A program made the translations under genes and the position numbers. From assembly GCF_021129305.1 (NCBI RefSeq), contig NZ_JAJOMB010000009.1, positions 1-64,000 of the forward strand: DNA of 64,000 nt, written 5' to 3'. Under the pieces are notes generated by a model, which worked only from the letters and a program-made list of their open reading frames with translations, ran no database searches and was not told where the DNA came from. Positions 25,797 to 34,125 of the stretch are shown one piece after another (the first letter of the stretch is position 1; every line of letters begins with the position of its first letter). This stretch comes from Kineosporia babensis. Lineage in GTDB: Bacteria > Actinomycetota > Actinomycetes > Actinomycetales > Kineosporiaceae.

Positions 25797-25826
25797 GTGC
25801 CGGTCGGGACCTGAAAACCAACCACA

Positions 25827-25867
25827 GGACGGGGTGCTCGCCGACAACGCCGGCGAGCACCCCGTCC
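25827..25867 (+). terminator. Hairpin terminator
   Basis: 17-base perfect arms (25827-25843 and 25851-25867) with a 7-base loop, 31 bases after the stop of the secreted/anchored protein operon. Confidence 0.85.
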
Positions 25868-25891
25868 TCAATTACCGGCCCTTAAAGCAGT

Positions 25892-26050
25892 TCAGCAACC
25901 AGACTCCCGGAACCCCAGGTCCGGCGCCGAGCCGCAGTAGCTCTCTCCCGAGGTGATCAAGGCGCGATCCCGGGCCGGCGATCCGGTCTGGGTGAAGTAG
26001 TCGTTGGTGGCAGGATTCGCGATCCACTGGGGATTGTTGATCACGTTGGC
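25892..26050 (-). pseudogene. C-terminal remnant of a right-handed beta-helix protein
   Basis: On the minus strand the frame reads VINNPQWIANPATNDYF, then TQTGSPARDRA and APDLGFRES before a stop. The S-P-A-R-D-x-(G/A) ... D-(I/L)-G-x-x-(E) ending is the usual last coil of pectate-lyase-like parallel beta-helix proteins. Nothing upstream continues the repeats; instead an IS4-like remnant begins. So this is a truncated relic. Confidence 0.5.
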
Positions 26051-26056
26051 CTGACG

Positions 26057-26224
26057 GTCGTGGCCATCAGCGAATGCGGCACCCACGCGTTCGTCGCCGC
26101 CGAGGTCGAGGCCTGCTCGGTCGGTGAAAGAACCATGACCAGGCGCCTGTTCGCACGCGTGCGCCCGGACGAGCTGCTCACCGCGGACCGCGGTTTCTAC
26201 TCCTTCGGCGGAGTACTCCGCTGA
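26057..26224 (+). pseudogene. IS4-family transposase fragment
   Basis: The open frame from 26057 to TGA 26222-26224 encodes VVAISECGTHAFVAAEV, then ERTMTRRLFARVRPDELL and TADRGFYSFG. This is the middle of an IS4-type (DDE_Tnp_1) transposase: the E-C-G-T-H-A segment and the second catalytic Asp in A-D-R-(G/N)-F-Y-S. The N-terminal and C-terminal parts are absent. It abuts the beta-helix remnant, which suggests that the element destroyed that gene and was then mostly lost. Confidence 0.65.
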
Positions 26225-26281
26225 CCCTGAGCTTGGGCACTGCGGGCGAAAAGTCTTTTCGTCCTCGAAACTGATCGGGTG

Positions 26282-27541
26282 TCAGCCGGCCCAGAGCACT
26301 GAGATGGGCAGCGCCACGATGCGCTCGCCGAATGGCGCACTTGTTGGCCCGGTATGCAGAACGATCCCGGCCACGAACTGATCACCGAGGCGATCTCGCA
26401 TCCGAGTCAGCCATTTCACGTCTCGGCCGCCGATCGTGGAGGCGGCCTTGACCTCGATCCCGATCACGCGACCGTCCTTTGCCTCGAGCACCAGGTCGAC
26501 TTCGGCGCCGTCTCGATCTCGATAGTGGTAGAGCCGGGCATCAACGTCTGCCCAGGAGAGCTGGCGCTTCAGCTCTGCGGCGATGAAGCCTTCCAAGAGC
26601 TGCCCGGCGATCTGAGGGTTGGCACCAGGCCCGGCTCCGACGGGCGAGACATTCACCAGGTCTGCAGCGACCCCGGAGTCCAGCAGCGCCATTTTCGGCC
26701 TGGACACAACCCGGTTCGACAAGTTGGTGGACCACGCCGGTAGCCGGTGGATCAGGAACAAAGTCTCCAGAAGGTCCAGGTAGGGAGCCAAGCTTCTCAC
26801 GGGAATCCCTGAATCGGATGCGAGTTGGGCAGCCGTGAGCTCGGTGGCGTTTCTGGCAGCGAGAAGCTTGAGCAGCTCTGGGAGCTCGGCCAGTCGCTGC
26901 AGTGCGGAGATGTCAGCAGCATCTCGTTCCACGATCCGGCGGACATAGTTCTCGAACCAGGCTGAGCGCCGTCTGCCGGACGGACGGGAGACTGCCTCGG
27001 GATATCCACCCGCGCAGGCAATTTCCAGGTAGTCGGCTCGAGTGAGGGTGCTTGAGTATCCGAGAAAAAGCTCGCCGGTCATCGCGCGGTCGATGAACTT
27101 CTCCAGCACTCCGGACAGTTCGCCTTGGCTGAACCCGTACAGGTCGATGTTCTCGGCGCGTCCGGCCAAACTGTCCTGCATCGCGGGCATCCGCAACAAG
27201 TTGGCCGAACCCGTCAGCAGGAACCGGCCGGGACGCCGATCTCGGTCAACGATCAGCTTGAGAGCGGGGATGAGCGTCGGTGCCCGCTGTACCTCGTCCA
27301 CGACCAGAAGACCGCCGGGGTTCTGAAGCAGAAAGCCCGTCGGATCGAGTTCGGCCGAGGTGCGGCTCAGGTCATCGTCCAGCGTGACCAGCCGACCGCC
27401 GCCGAGCTGCTCGGCCACTTGCGTGACGAGCGTGGTCTTACCGACTTGGCGGGCGCCCTGGACGACAACGACCCGAGTATCGGTCAGGGCCTCCAGTACC
27501 CGGCCCGTTGCATGCCGCGTTCGTGCGTAGCCGTCGATCAC
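26282..27541 (-). CDS. ATPase with DUF4143 nuclease-like C-terminal domain
   Basis: 419 residues. The N-terminal AAA domain has Walker A GARQVGKTT (residues 29-37), Walker B LLVVDEVQ near 80 and the sensor region RFLLTGSANLL. The DUF4143 part begins near residue 195 and includes a winged-helix segment (TELTAAQLASDSGIPVRSL in part). It ends with a PD-(D/E)xK-like core: EVDLVLEAKDGRVIGIEVKA, where D, E and K are placed as in that nuclease fold. This large family is widespread in bacteria and its role is not settled. Just upstream are three phased repeats likely used for regulation. Confidence 0.9.
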   Translation of the reverse strand: MIDGYARTRHATGRVLEALTDTRVVVVQGARQVGKTTLVTQVAEQLGGGRLVTLDDDLSRTSAELDPTGFLLQNPGGLLVVDEVQRAPTLIPALKLIVDRDRRPGRFLLTGSANLLRMPAMQDSLAGRAENIDLYGFSQGELSGVLEKFIDRAMTGELFLGYSSTLTRADYLEIACAGGYPEAVSRPSGRRRSAWFENYVRRIVERDAADISALQRLAELPELLKLLAARNATELTAAQLASDSGIPVRSLAPYLDLLETLFLIHRLPAWSTNLSNRVVSRPKMALLDSGVAADLVNVSPVGAGPGANPQIAGQLLEGFIAAELKRQLSWADVDARLYHYRDRDGAEVDLVLEAKDGRVIGIEVKAASTIGGRDVKWLTRMRDRLGDQFVAGIVLHTGPTSAPFGERIVALPISVLWAG

Positions 27542-27562
27542 AGCGCCAGGCTACCGCTGCCT

Positions 27563-27619
27563 CGCCGGTTCGCGGAACATTCGGCGCCGGTTCGCGGCAC
27601 TTTGCTCGCCGTTTCGCGG
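27563..27619 (-). promoter_or_regulatory. Three 13-bp repeats spaced exactly 22 bp upstream of the DUF4143 ATPase
   Basis: CGCCGGTTCGCGG occurs at 27563-27575 and 27585-27597, and CGCCGTTTCGCGG at 27607-27619. The period of 22 bases is two helical turns, so a protein would bind all three on one face. They lie 22 to 78 bases before the ATG at 27541 on the minus strand, where a promoter is expected. Confidence 0.65.
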
Positions 27620-27688
27620 TATCCAGTATCGTCCTGACGTGCACTTTTGCTTTTTTGCCGACAGGTTCGCAATGGGAAGGCCGGTCCG

Positions 27689-27862
27689 GTGGCAGAGCGC
27701 ACTCGCCAGGGCCCGAATGACCCGGGCACACCGTTGACCAGGGGCATGCTGTGCTGGCGGACGTCCAAAGGGTTAAGCGTCTCGGCCTTCGTGCCGGCCA
27801 ATCCTCCTCCGCCCGAAGATTTGGCCCTGGCGGTCGACTCGTTGTGGGACTCCTTGCGCTGA
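27689..27862 (+). CDS. Possible small protein, unknown
   Basis: 57 codons from GTG 27689, with GGGAAGG at 27674-27680, a well placed ribosome binding site. The translation (ending DLALAVDSLWDSLR) has an amphipathic end but no known family. It could be real or chance; the gap it fills is otherwise empty. Confidence 0.3.
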   Translation: MAERTRQGPNDPGTPLTRGMLCWRTSKGLSVSAFVPANPPPPEDLALAVDSLWDSLR

Positions 27863-27900
27863 CGCCTACTTTAGTGAGCAGATACTGGTGGTGGCGCAGG

Positions 27901-28353
27901 TCAGGCCGAGAACCGCTTGACCTGATCCGGGTGGATCACCACGCGCACGTGCGGCTGGGTCAGCATCGACTTCAGCGCAGCCTCGGCCGAATCGGTCATG
28001 TCCCAGTAGCGCTCGGCCAGGCGTTGCGCCAGATCAGGGACGCCGTCGGTCTCGATGGTGGTGGGCCCGGCGACCGATACCCAATGCTCGGGCTCGCCGA
28101 CCGGAGCCGAAACGACGAGCGAGGCGCGTGGATCCTGTTCCAGGCGCCGGAGTTTGGCGCTGGGGGAGAAGGTGAAGAACTGTATCTTGCCGTCGGCGGT
28201 GACCTCGTACCAGAGCGGGCGGGGTTGCGGCGGGGTCGGGCCGGCCGCTGTGGTCAGAAAGCCGAACAATGGACGGTTGAGCAGGCTCAGATCCGCGGGC
28301 GTGAGCAGGCCGGTGGTCGGCTTTTCGTCGGTGCGGTTCGTCATGCTCCCCAT
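27901..28353 (-). CDS. Pyridoxamine 5'-phosphate oxidase-like flavin/F420-binding protein
   Basis: About 150 residues with the split beta-barrel pattern of PNPOx-like proteins. LLNRPLFGFLTTAAGPTPPQ is the first strand pair, RPLWYEVTADGKIQFFTFS the next, then KLRRLEQDPRASLVVSA, the cofactor-phosphate region, and HWVSVAGPTTIE. In actinobacteria such proteins commonly use F420 or FMN. ATG 28353 or 28344 may be the start. It is divergent from an AraC-type regulator 72 bases away, which probably controls it. Confidence 0.82.
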   Translation of the reverse strand: MGSMTNRTDEKPTTGLLTPADLSLLNRPLFGFLTTAAGPTPPQPRPLWYEVTADGKIQFFTFSPSAKLRRLEQDPRASLVVSAPVGEPEHWVSVAGPTTIETDGVPDLAQRLAERYWDMTDSAEAALKSMLTQPHVRVVIHPDQVKRFSA

Positions 28354-28425
28354 TTCAAGGCACGAAGCCGGACGATTCCATGGGTGATACTCCACAACGC
28401 ATGTCTGATCGTCTAGCGTGTGTGG

Positions 28426-29409
28426 ATGGATGTGCTCGCTGATCTGATGCGCGGGGTGCGGGCGCAGGGTTCGCTGTTCGGCAGCCAGACCCTGACGGCG
28501 CCCTGGCGGCTGGAGTTCATCGACGGTGCGCCGCTCACATTGTGCACGGTTCTCACCGGCGGCGGCTGGATCGTGCCGGAGAATGGGGCGCCCGAGCAGC
28601 TTCGGGCCCGCGAAACGCTGATCGTTCGTGGGCCGGGCACGTTCAGTTTCGTCGATGCGCTGGACACCGATGCCGAATCCGTTGCCTGCGGCGAGTTCTG
28701 CGCTACACCTGAGCAGGGCGGCGCCAGGTACCGGAACGGCTGGAGTGATGAGCAGCCGGCGTCCGACGACCAGACCACGCTGATCGTGGGCGCATATTCA
28801 GCGCAAGGTGAGCTGAGTCGTCCATTGTTGGAAGCTCTGCCGGTTGTTCTGCGATGTACCGAAAGTCCTTCGAGCAGCGGCGGAACCGCGGCCGTGGTGG
28901 AGAGTCTCGCCGCCGAGGTGGCGATTGACGCGCCAGGTCAGCAGGTCGTCCTCGATCGGCTGCTGGACTGGATGCTGGTCTGTACGCTGCGCGAGTGGTT
29001 CGACGATCCGGGCAATCAGCCGCCGGCCTGGTGGTCTGCGCAGCGCGATCCGGTGATCGGCAGAGCACTTCGCCTGTTGCACGCCGACCCGGCGGCGCCC
29101 TGGACAGTTGCCCTGCTGGCCGAGCAGACCGGTGTTTCCCGGGCGACGTTGGCCAAGAGGTTCAACGAGCTCGTGGGTGAGCCGCCGCTGACGTACTTGA
29201 CGAACTGGCGGATGACGCTGGCGGCCGATCTGCTGGCAAGCTCGGCAACCAGCACGGTGGCCGATGTGGCTCGAAAGGTCGGTTATTCCGATCCATTTGG
29301 GTTCAGCGCGGCGTTCAAGCGGGTGCGGGGCAGCAACCCCAGCGACTTCCGGCGGGTGGGGCGAACGAGCGCTGCAGGTGCTTCAGCCGCTCGTCCGCCT
29401 GGCAGATAG
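28426..29409 (+). CDS. AraC-family regulator with cupin-type sensor domain
   Basis: 327 residues. The N-terminal 180 residues fit the cupin-6 type ligand domain of this group (WRLEFIDGAPLTLCTVLTGGGWIVP in part, then LLLEALPVVLRC-like). The C-terminal AraC domain has two helix-turn-helix units: WTVALLAEQTGVSRATLAKRF and TVADVARKVGYSDPFGFSAAF, followed by G-x-x-P-S-D-F-R. ATG 28426 or GTG 28420 could start it. Its target is probably the divergent PNPOx-like gene, as is typical of this regulator type. Confidence 0.88.
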   Translation: MDVLADLMRGVRAQGSLFGSQTLTAPWRLEFIDGAPLTLCTVLTGGGWIVPENGAPEQLRARETLIVRGPGTFSFVDALDTDAESVACGEFCATPEQGGARYRNGWSDEQPASDDQTTLIVGAYSAQGELSRPLLEALPVVLRCTESPSSSGGTAAVVESLAAEVAIDAPGQQVVLDRLLDWMLVCTLREWFDDPGNQPPAWWSAQRDPVIGRALRLLHADPAAPWTVALLAEQTGVSRATLAKRFNELVGEPPLTYLTNWRMTLAADLLASSATSTVADVARKVGYSDPFGFSAAFKRVRGSNPSDFRRVGRTSAAGASAARPPGR

Positions 29410-29435
29410 AGGACCAGAACGCCGACTGCGGCTGG

Positions 29436-30392
29436 CTACCTGACCGTGACCCGGACCTTGCTCGCCGGGCCCTTCAGGTAGGTGAAGGATTTGCCCACCC
29501 GGGTAAGTGGCGCAACGCTGAAGGTGTAGGTCTTGCCCCGCTTCAGGTTGCCGAGCACGAGCTTGTTCTTCCAGACCTTGGTCTCGCGGGTGGTCTTGTT
29601 GCCGCTGCGGCTGTACGTGACTCCGGCGAGCTTGCCCTCGCGCAGGTTCGCCGGGTTCTTCCAGGTCAGCGTGACTTTGCCGGTCCCGGCCTTGGCCTTG
29701 AGCGAGCGCACCGCCGTGGGCTTGCCCACCGGTGTCGCCTTGACCGCATCCGAGACCGGTGACTTGCCCGCCGGGTTGGTGGCGACCGCGGTGAGCTTGT
29801 AGGTCTTGCCGCCGGTCAGGCCCTTGATCGAGCAGATCTTGAGCCTGGGCTGGGTCGGCTTCTGCTTGACCACGCAGCGGTGGTTGCCGGGGTTGGCCGT
29901 GATCGTCATCGAGGAGTAGACGGAAGAGTCGGCCACCGCGTCGAGCCGGTTGTGGAGGGAGTGGACCTTGTAGAAGCTCGGGATGCTGGGCGGGTAGAGA
30001 CCGCCAACATACTTACTGGCCCAGTTCGACCGTCCGGCAGCATTTTCGGCGGCCAGCCGGAACCGGTACTCAGTTGAGTGCTTGAGCTTGGTCAGGCGCA
30101 TCTCGGTAGCCTTCGGCCCAGCGCTCTGCTGGCTGAATGTCCTGAACCCGTCGTCGGAGTACTGGGCCACATAGCCGGTGACCGGGCTGCCCCCGTCGCT
30201 CGCCCCTGGCTTCCAGAAGATCGTCGACCCCTCGAGGTCCACTCCGACACCCCACTCCAGCACGGGAGCGTCGGGTGCTGATGCCGCCATCGAACTGGCG
30301 GGCAGGCCGATGCCGGCACTTACGACGAGAGCGATGACTGCTGCAGTCCGACCCAGGTCACGCCTGCGGACAAGGGGAAAAGAGAGTGGCAC
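29436..30392 (-). CDS. Secreted fibronectin type III domain protein
   Basis: 318 residues. Signal peptide: basic RRRDLGR, hydrophobic AAVIALVVSAGIGLPASS and cleavage near SMAASA (residue about 36). The mature protein holds about three FN3-like units: residues 40-130 (WKPGASDGGSPVTGYVAQYS), residues 130-220 (the pattern LTGGKTYKLTAVATNPAGKS near its end) and residues 225-318. It has no catalytic domain, so an adhesive or binding role is inferred. It converges with the AraC gene. Two cysteines (CVVKQ, KICSI) may pair. Confidence 0.85.
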   Translation of the reverse strand: MPLSFPLVRRRDLGRTAAVIALVVSAGIGLPASSMAASAPDAPVLEWGVGVDLEGSTIFWKPGASDGGSPVTGYVAQYSDDGFRTFSQQSAGPKATEMRLTKLKHSTEYRFRLAAENAAGRSNWASKYVGGLYPPSIPSFYKVHSLHNRLDAVADSSVYSSMTITANPGNHRCVVKQKPTQPRLKICSIKGLTGGKTYKLTAVATNPAGKSPVSDAVKATPVGKPTAVRSLKAKAGTGKVTLTWKNPANLREGKLAGVTYSRSGNKTTRETKVWKNKLVLGNLKRGKTYTFSVAPLTRVGKSFTYLKGPASKVRVTVR

Positions 30393-30467
30393 GTAAGAAT
30401 AGTAGAGGCCTCAAATCCGACGTATAACCATTTAAGGGACAAGCTTTGGCCTCGGGGCGCCCGTTCG

Positions 30468-30755
30468 TCATGGGGCTTCTCGGACCCGGTCCCTCGGGAA
30501 CTCTCGCTGGGGCATCGAGCTTCGTCGCTCGGCGGTCGGGGACTCGCTGAACTGTCGCTTGTACGCCTTGGCGAAGTGGCTGCTGTCGGCGAAGTGCCAC
30601 TGTCCGGCTGCTTCGGTGGCCGTGAGCCCGGCGGAGATCAGGTCGGCCCGGGCCTGATCCAGGCGACGGCGGCGGACGTAGGCCATCACCGAGGAATCCT
30701 TCTAGTGGGCGAAGGCGCGGTAGAGGGTGCGGACCGAGACGTGTAGTCGCACGCA
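30468..30755 (-). pseudogene. Decayed AraC-family regulator, C-terminal part with in-frame stop
   Basis: On the minus strand the frame reads LHVSVRTLYRAFAH, then TAG (bases 30702-30704), then MAYVRRRRLDQARADL and WHFADSSHFAKAYKRQF. This is the DNA-binding domain of an AraC/XylS protein in correct order, interrupted by the stop codon, and nothing of the sensor domain is found upstream. The open part after the stop (30468-30689) is unlikely to be functional. Confidence 0.75.
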
Positions 30756-30797
30756 GTTATTGTCCGATTTGGATGGAGCGTTGGGTATCGTGACCGG

Positions 30798-31259
30798 ATG
30801 CCGGCCAACGTGAACCCTCGCTCACGACCCCCGATCGATCCGGCCGGCTTCGACCTGAGCTTCTTTCCCGCCTTGCTGTTTCGGACCGATCATTCGAATG
30901 ACGATGCCTGGGACGAGATCCTGGACGAGCTGGCCGAGACCGAGTACGGCACGGTCGACGTCCACGCCATCACCGGACCGGCCTGGGAAGGGGCGACGGT
31001 CGACGAGATCCTGGCCGCCATGCCGCCGCGAGCCCAGTCGCCGGTCGTCGTGTATGTCGCCGACCGCACCACCGTGACCACCGCCGGGTGTCCACTGCTG
31101 GTGGTCGACTTACGCGCCCAGGCTGAAGGGCCTAGGGAGGTCCGGATGGAGGCTGGTTCGGTTTCGCTCTTCCACGGCAACCTGGCGATCAGCAACATCG
31201 GGTTCTGGGACCTGCTGGAGAAGGCCGCGCTCGAACCGGACGGGATCATCCGGGACTGA
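30798..31259 (+). CDS. DUF6924-like protein
   Basis: 153 residues, soluble alpha/beta. The start of the domain, FFPALLFRTDHSNDDAWDEI, and later VVVYVADRTTVTTAGCPLLVVDL and GNLAISNIGFWDLLEKA, fit the pattern of the DUF6924 family common in actinomycetes (R-T-D-F-S-(D/N)-x-x-x-W, ADR-x-x-(M/L), NLS-(I/L)-(A/S)-N-M-D-F). Function unknown. It converges with the operon at 31266, with 6 bases between. Confidence 0.7.
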   Translation: MPANVNPRSRPPIDPAGFDLSFFPALLFRTDHSNDDAWDEILDELAETEYGTVDVHAITGPAWEGATVDEILAAMPPRAQSPVVVYVADRTTVTTAGCPLLVVDLRAQAEGPREVRMEAGSVSLFHGNLAISNIGFWDLLEKAALEPDGIIRD

Positions 31260-31265
31260 GGAAGG

Positions 31266-31730
31266 TCAGCTGGGGCGATGTAGTTGAAGGACGTGGCCCA
31301 TCGCAGCCGCCCGGGCCGCCGCTCGCCCGGTGAGTTGCTCCAGTTCAGACGCAGGAACAGCCTTGCTCGCGGTCTCCAGAACGGCCAGCGAGATCTCCAG
31401 CTTCTCGTCCTCGGTCACGCCCTCGAACGCGGCAGTGACACCTTCCAATCCTGCGAGAACCGCTTCCACCTTCCACAGCGACGCCTTCTCCACCCGCAGG
31501 GAACGCGCTACCTCCCTGCGGAACTGGCTTCGGTCAAGCGGCTCTTCGGTGTCGATGAACAGGTGGAACATGAGGGTGCTGCTGGCCGCGGACACCGCGA
31601 GCGGCAGGTCGTGCTCGGCCTGCTCCTCCGAGAGGCCGGCCAGCACTGCGCCCAGTTGCTGACGGCGCATCGGCAGGAACGCCGAGATCAGGGCCTGCAC
31701 GTTCTGCTGGTTCACGGACATGGCGGTCAT
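31266..31730 (-). CDS. Helical protein, possible distant paralogue of cassette protein D
   Basis: 154 residues, soluble and helical. Its layout resembles protein D: an early LISAFLP segment (D has LVSLFLP), then about 60 residues later RSQFRREVARSLRVEKASLWKVEAVLAG, which lines up with R-x-x-L-C-R-R-V-A-A-R...W-M-V-E-A of D, then a charged DEKLEIS stretch and LAVLETAS versus LAVLGTES. The similarity is weak and judged by eye. It is the last gene of the second-cassette operon, 9 bases after the membrane protein gene. Confidence 0.6.
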   Translation of the reverse strand: MTAMSVNQQNVQALISAFLPMRRQQLGAVLAGLSEEQAEHDLPLAVSAASSTLMFHLFIDTEEPLDRSQFRREVARSLRVEKASLWKVEAVLAGLEGVTAAFEGVTEDEKLEISLAVLETASKAVPASELEQLTGRAAARAAAMGHVLQLHRPS

Positions 31731-31739
31731 CCCGGTAAC

Positions 31740-32354
31740 TTAACCCGCCTGCCGCTCCTGGCCCAGCACCCGCCAAGCGAGCTCCTGAGCCAGCTCGCGG
31801 TGAACGGGCAGGCTGTAGCCCGAGTCCAGTTCCATGACCGTGATGGAGAAGAAGCGGCCGTCATCAACAACCTGGACCTCAGCCCAGTGCTCGGCCAGAA
31901 CCGCATGGTCACCCAGGCCCGCCACAAACGTCCATTCGCCCTGCTCGACTTGCCTCTCCATAAGGGCGATCTCGTCCTGCCGGGGGGTCATCGTCCCGTC
32001 ACCGACCGCCAGAATCTTGAGGTCCGTGCCTTCCCTGGTCCTCGTCGCGCGGTACTGGCAACTGTCCGCCGACCACTCGTCGTACCCGACCCGGCCACCC
32101 ACCACCGAGACGATCTTCTCGCTGGTCAGCGCCTCGCACAGGTAGCTCTCGGACGAGGCCTCCTCAGCCCGGCCACCGAAGATGAGAGCCACCGCGAGAA
32201 TTACCACCATGGTCAGGAGGAAGAACCGGAAACGCTCCTTCAGCGTCGGCCCGAAGCTCATGCCCTCGAACTCACGGTTCGGCGGGGGAGCGTAGCCAGG
32301 CAGATCGCGCCGAACCCCCAGGTGAGGAAGCGGCGGCCAATTCTCCTTGCCCAC
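31740..32354 (-). CDS. Membrane-anchored extracytoplasmic protein
   Basis: 204 residues. A Pro-rich cytoplasmic N-terminus (ENWPPLPHLGV ... GYAPPPNREFEG) leads to one helix at about residues 43-60 (FFLLTMVVILAVALIFGG). The outside part (residues 65-204) contains two cysteines (YLCEALT, DSCQYRA) that could pair, in a pattern like DUF3558-type lipoproteins: C-x-L ... C-x-W/Y. It lies in the second-cassette operon between D and its possible paralogue. Function unknown. Confidence 0.7.
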   Translation of the reverse strand: MGKENWPPLPHLGVRRDLPGYAPPPNREFEGMSFGPTLKERFRFFLLTMVVILAVALIFGGRAEEASSESYLCEALTSEKIVSVVGGRVGYDEWSADSCQYRATRTREGTDLKILAVGDGTMTPRQDEIALMERQVEQGEWTFVAGLGDHAVLAEHWAEVQVVDDGRFFSITVMELDSGYSLPVHRELAQELAWRVLGQERQAG

Positions 32355-32480
32355 GATCCGCCCTCCTCACATCGCCGGTGCTTGCTGTCCCGACAAGGAG
32401 AGGCTGCTCAGGCCACTGGCGTTGCATGGGGTGACGGGAAGTGGCGCAGACCTCGCTGAGGCGGCGGAGACTCGCCGCCC

Positions 32481-32909
32481 TTACCTGGGGATGTTTTCCA
32501 GGGCGGGGCGAAGTGCTCGGGCGTGCTCCACCGCCGGCGCTCGCAACGCCTCGGCCTCGTCGCGGGACAAACTCTCGGTGCCGAGGACCGCGAGCGTTTC
32601 GACGGGGATGCCGGCAAGCTTCTGTGGATCGGCGCCGACCAGCGCTTCTTGGTCTCCCTCGGCGCTGCGGAACGCTGCCTCAACCATCCAGGCAGCGAAC
32701 TCCCCGTCTACTCGGGCCGCTACTCGTCGGCAGAGATCGGTTCTCTCGGACCAGCTCATCGGGGTGATCTTGGTGGTGACAGCCGCGGTGAAGGCGCCGA
32801 GGGACGCCGCCAGAACATCGAGTTCATTTTCGTGTGAGAGGTCCTCGCCGAACTTGACCGGCAGGAAAAGGCTGACCAGTTCAGCAAGGTCACGAGGCGG
32901 GTTGGACAT
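32481..32909 (-). CDS. Cassette copy 2, protein D: helical protein of unknown function
   Basis: 142 residues, paralogue of the protein at 17634-18068 with the same conserved centre GEF-x-x-WMVEA-x-FRSAEGD and the same gene position. It has no signal or membrane part. It follows gene C after 2 bases, as in the other copy; conservation of this tight spacing suggests translational coupling matters. 126 bases separate it from the membrane protein gene downstream. Confidence 0.8.
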   Translation of the reverse strand: MSNPPRDLAELVSLFLPVKFGEDLSHENELDVLAASLGAFTAAVTTKITPMSWSERTDLCRRVAARVDGEFAAWMVEAAFRSAEGDQEALVGADPQKLAGIPVETLAVLGTESLSRDEAEALRAPAVEHARALRPALENIPR

Positions 32910-32911
32910 GG

Positions 32912-33334
32912 CTAGCCCTTCACCTGACCGTTCATGACGGCTATCACCTCGTCCAGGAGAGCTTCCAGGGCAGGACCGTCTTCGATCTTCAGTTCACGGC
33001 GGATGCCGTAGGACAGAATGTGCTCGATCCGCGCAACTTCGGTGCGCGGAACATCGTCCACAAGATCTTCGTCGCCGTAGGCGTTGAGGATGACCCGTTC
33101 GGCCAGGACGGGGTTGAGACCCTCGGGCTGTACCCACGTCTGACGCACTTTGGTTGCCAGCTCGGCTGCTTGGGCAGGCGTCGGATCGTCGTCGAAGTAC
33201 TTGTCGAGAGTGACCGCGAACAATGAAATGCCCGCGGCCATAAGAGTCTTGACATCTTCGGCGGTCGGCTCGAACTTCGGCGCGCCCTCGACACCTAGCG
33301 TCCATCGAAGGAATTTCTTCACGGAATCTGACAT
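32912..33334 (-). CDS. Cassette copy 2, protein C: helical protein of unknown function
   Basis: 140 residues, paralogue of 18071-18496. Identical pieces include EGAPK, AAGISLF, PTPA, LNPVLAE, VILNAY and YGIRREL. One codon-length difference lies near residue 20 and another near residue 47. The family is unknown to me; the strong conservation of the core against variable ends suggests a structural binding protein. Confidence 0.82.
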   Translation of the reverse strand: MSDSVKKFLRWTLGVEGAPKFEPTAEDVKTLMAAGISLFAVTLDKYFDDDPTPAQAAELATKVRQTWVQPEGLNPVLAERVILNAYGDEDLVDDVPRTEVARIEHILSYGIRRELKIEDGPALEALLDEVIAVMNGQVKG

Positions 33335-33372
33335 CGAGAACTCTCCTCAAGGCTGCTGCGTGACTGAAGGTT

Positions 33373-34092
33373 TCATCGGTCGTCGGGCTCTGGGGCATCT
33401 TCCCATGGGTAGCGTGTCCGCGGCGGCGGAGGGACTTCCTCAGGTATTTGCTCCTGGGCCCGGAACCCTCGAATTGTTCGTCGGACGACGTACTTGACGC
33501 CGAAGATGAAGATACCGACAGTGGTGATTCCACTTGCGGCGCTACCCACATCGGGCCCTGCCGTTGCTGCGGGCGAAGCGATGGGTGGCGAATCAGGGGT
33601 GCGCGTGCCGGCCCCGGTGATCTCGGGCGGCTTGGGCGGTCCCTTGATGATGTCCACTACGCCCTTGGTCAGCTTCTCGGTGTACGAAGCCAGGTCTCCG
33701 ACGTCTCCAGGCTTCTCGGTGAGCTCAGCCAGGCGTCGATTGGTGCGACCGAAGGGACCTTTGGACTTCTTCTTGGGTGATGTTGGTACCCCGGCAGGAT
33801 CACTACTGGCCGCGGGAGGAAACGAAGGAGCGCCGTTGCCCTTGCTCAAATTCGAGGCCAGGGCTTCGATGCTGGCGGCCTGGACGGAGATCGCCTTCAA
33901 GTTGGCGGCCAGATCGTCGAGCTCGCTCTTGACCTGGTCGAGTGTCGTAGCAGCCTGTTCAGCGCCCAGAGCGTCCATCAAGTTCGCCGCGTCCTCGGCA
34001 TCCTGGGCGGTTGCTGATGCCTCGGACGCGGCAGTGCCGATCTTGGTGCCCACAGCGTTGATGCTCTGGGCGAGGTCGTCGATGTCGGACAC
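33373..34092 (-). CDS. Cassette copy 2, protein B: helical-hairpin domain, Pro/Ala linker and membrane segment
   Basis: 239 residues, same three-part layout as 18532-19260. The N-terminal hairpin (MSDIDDLAQSINAVGTKIG in part) resembles protein A. The linker keeps ITGAGTRTPDSPPIAS with one change. The hydrophobic segment is GITTVGIFIFGVKYVV near residue 188, and the tail again ends RYPWED. The linker differs strongly from copy 1 in the rest, so the motif and the tail are the constrained parts. Confidence 0.8.
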   Translation of the reverse strand: MSDIDDLAQSINAVGTKIGTAASEASATAQDAEDAANLMDALGAEQAATTLDQVKSELDDLAANLKAISVQAASIEALASNLSKGNGAPSFPPAASSDPAGVPTSPKKKSKGPFGRTNRRLAELTEKPGDVGDLASYTEKLTKGVVDIIKGPPKPPEITGAGTRTPDSPPIASPAATAGPDVGSAASGITTVGIFIFGVKYVVRRTIRGFRAQEQIPEEVPPPPRTRYPWEDAPEPDDR

Positions 34093-34125
34093 TGGCTCTA
34101 CCCCCGTGAGATGCCGTGTCCTCGG

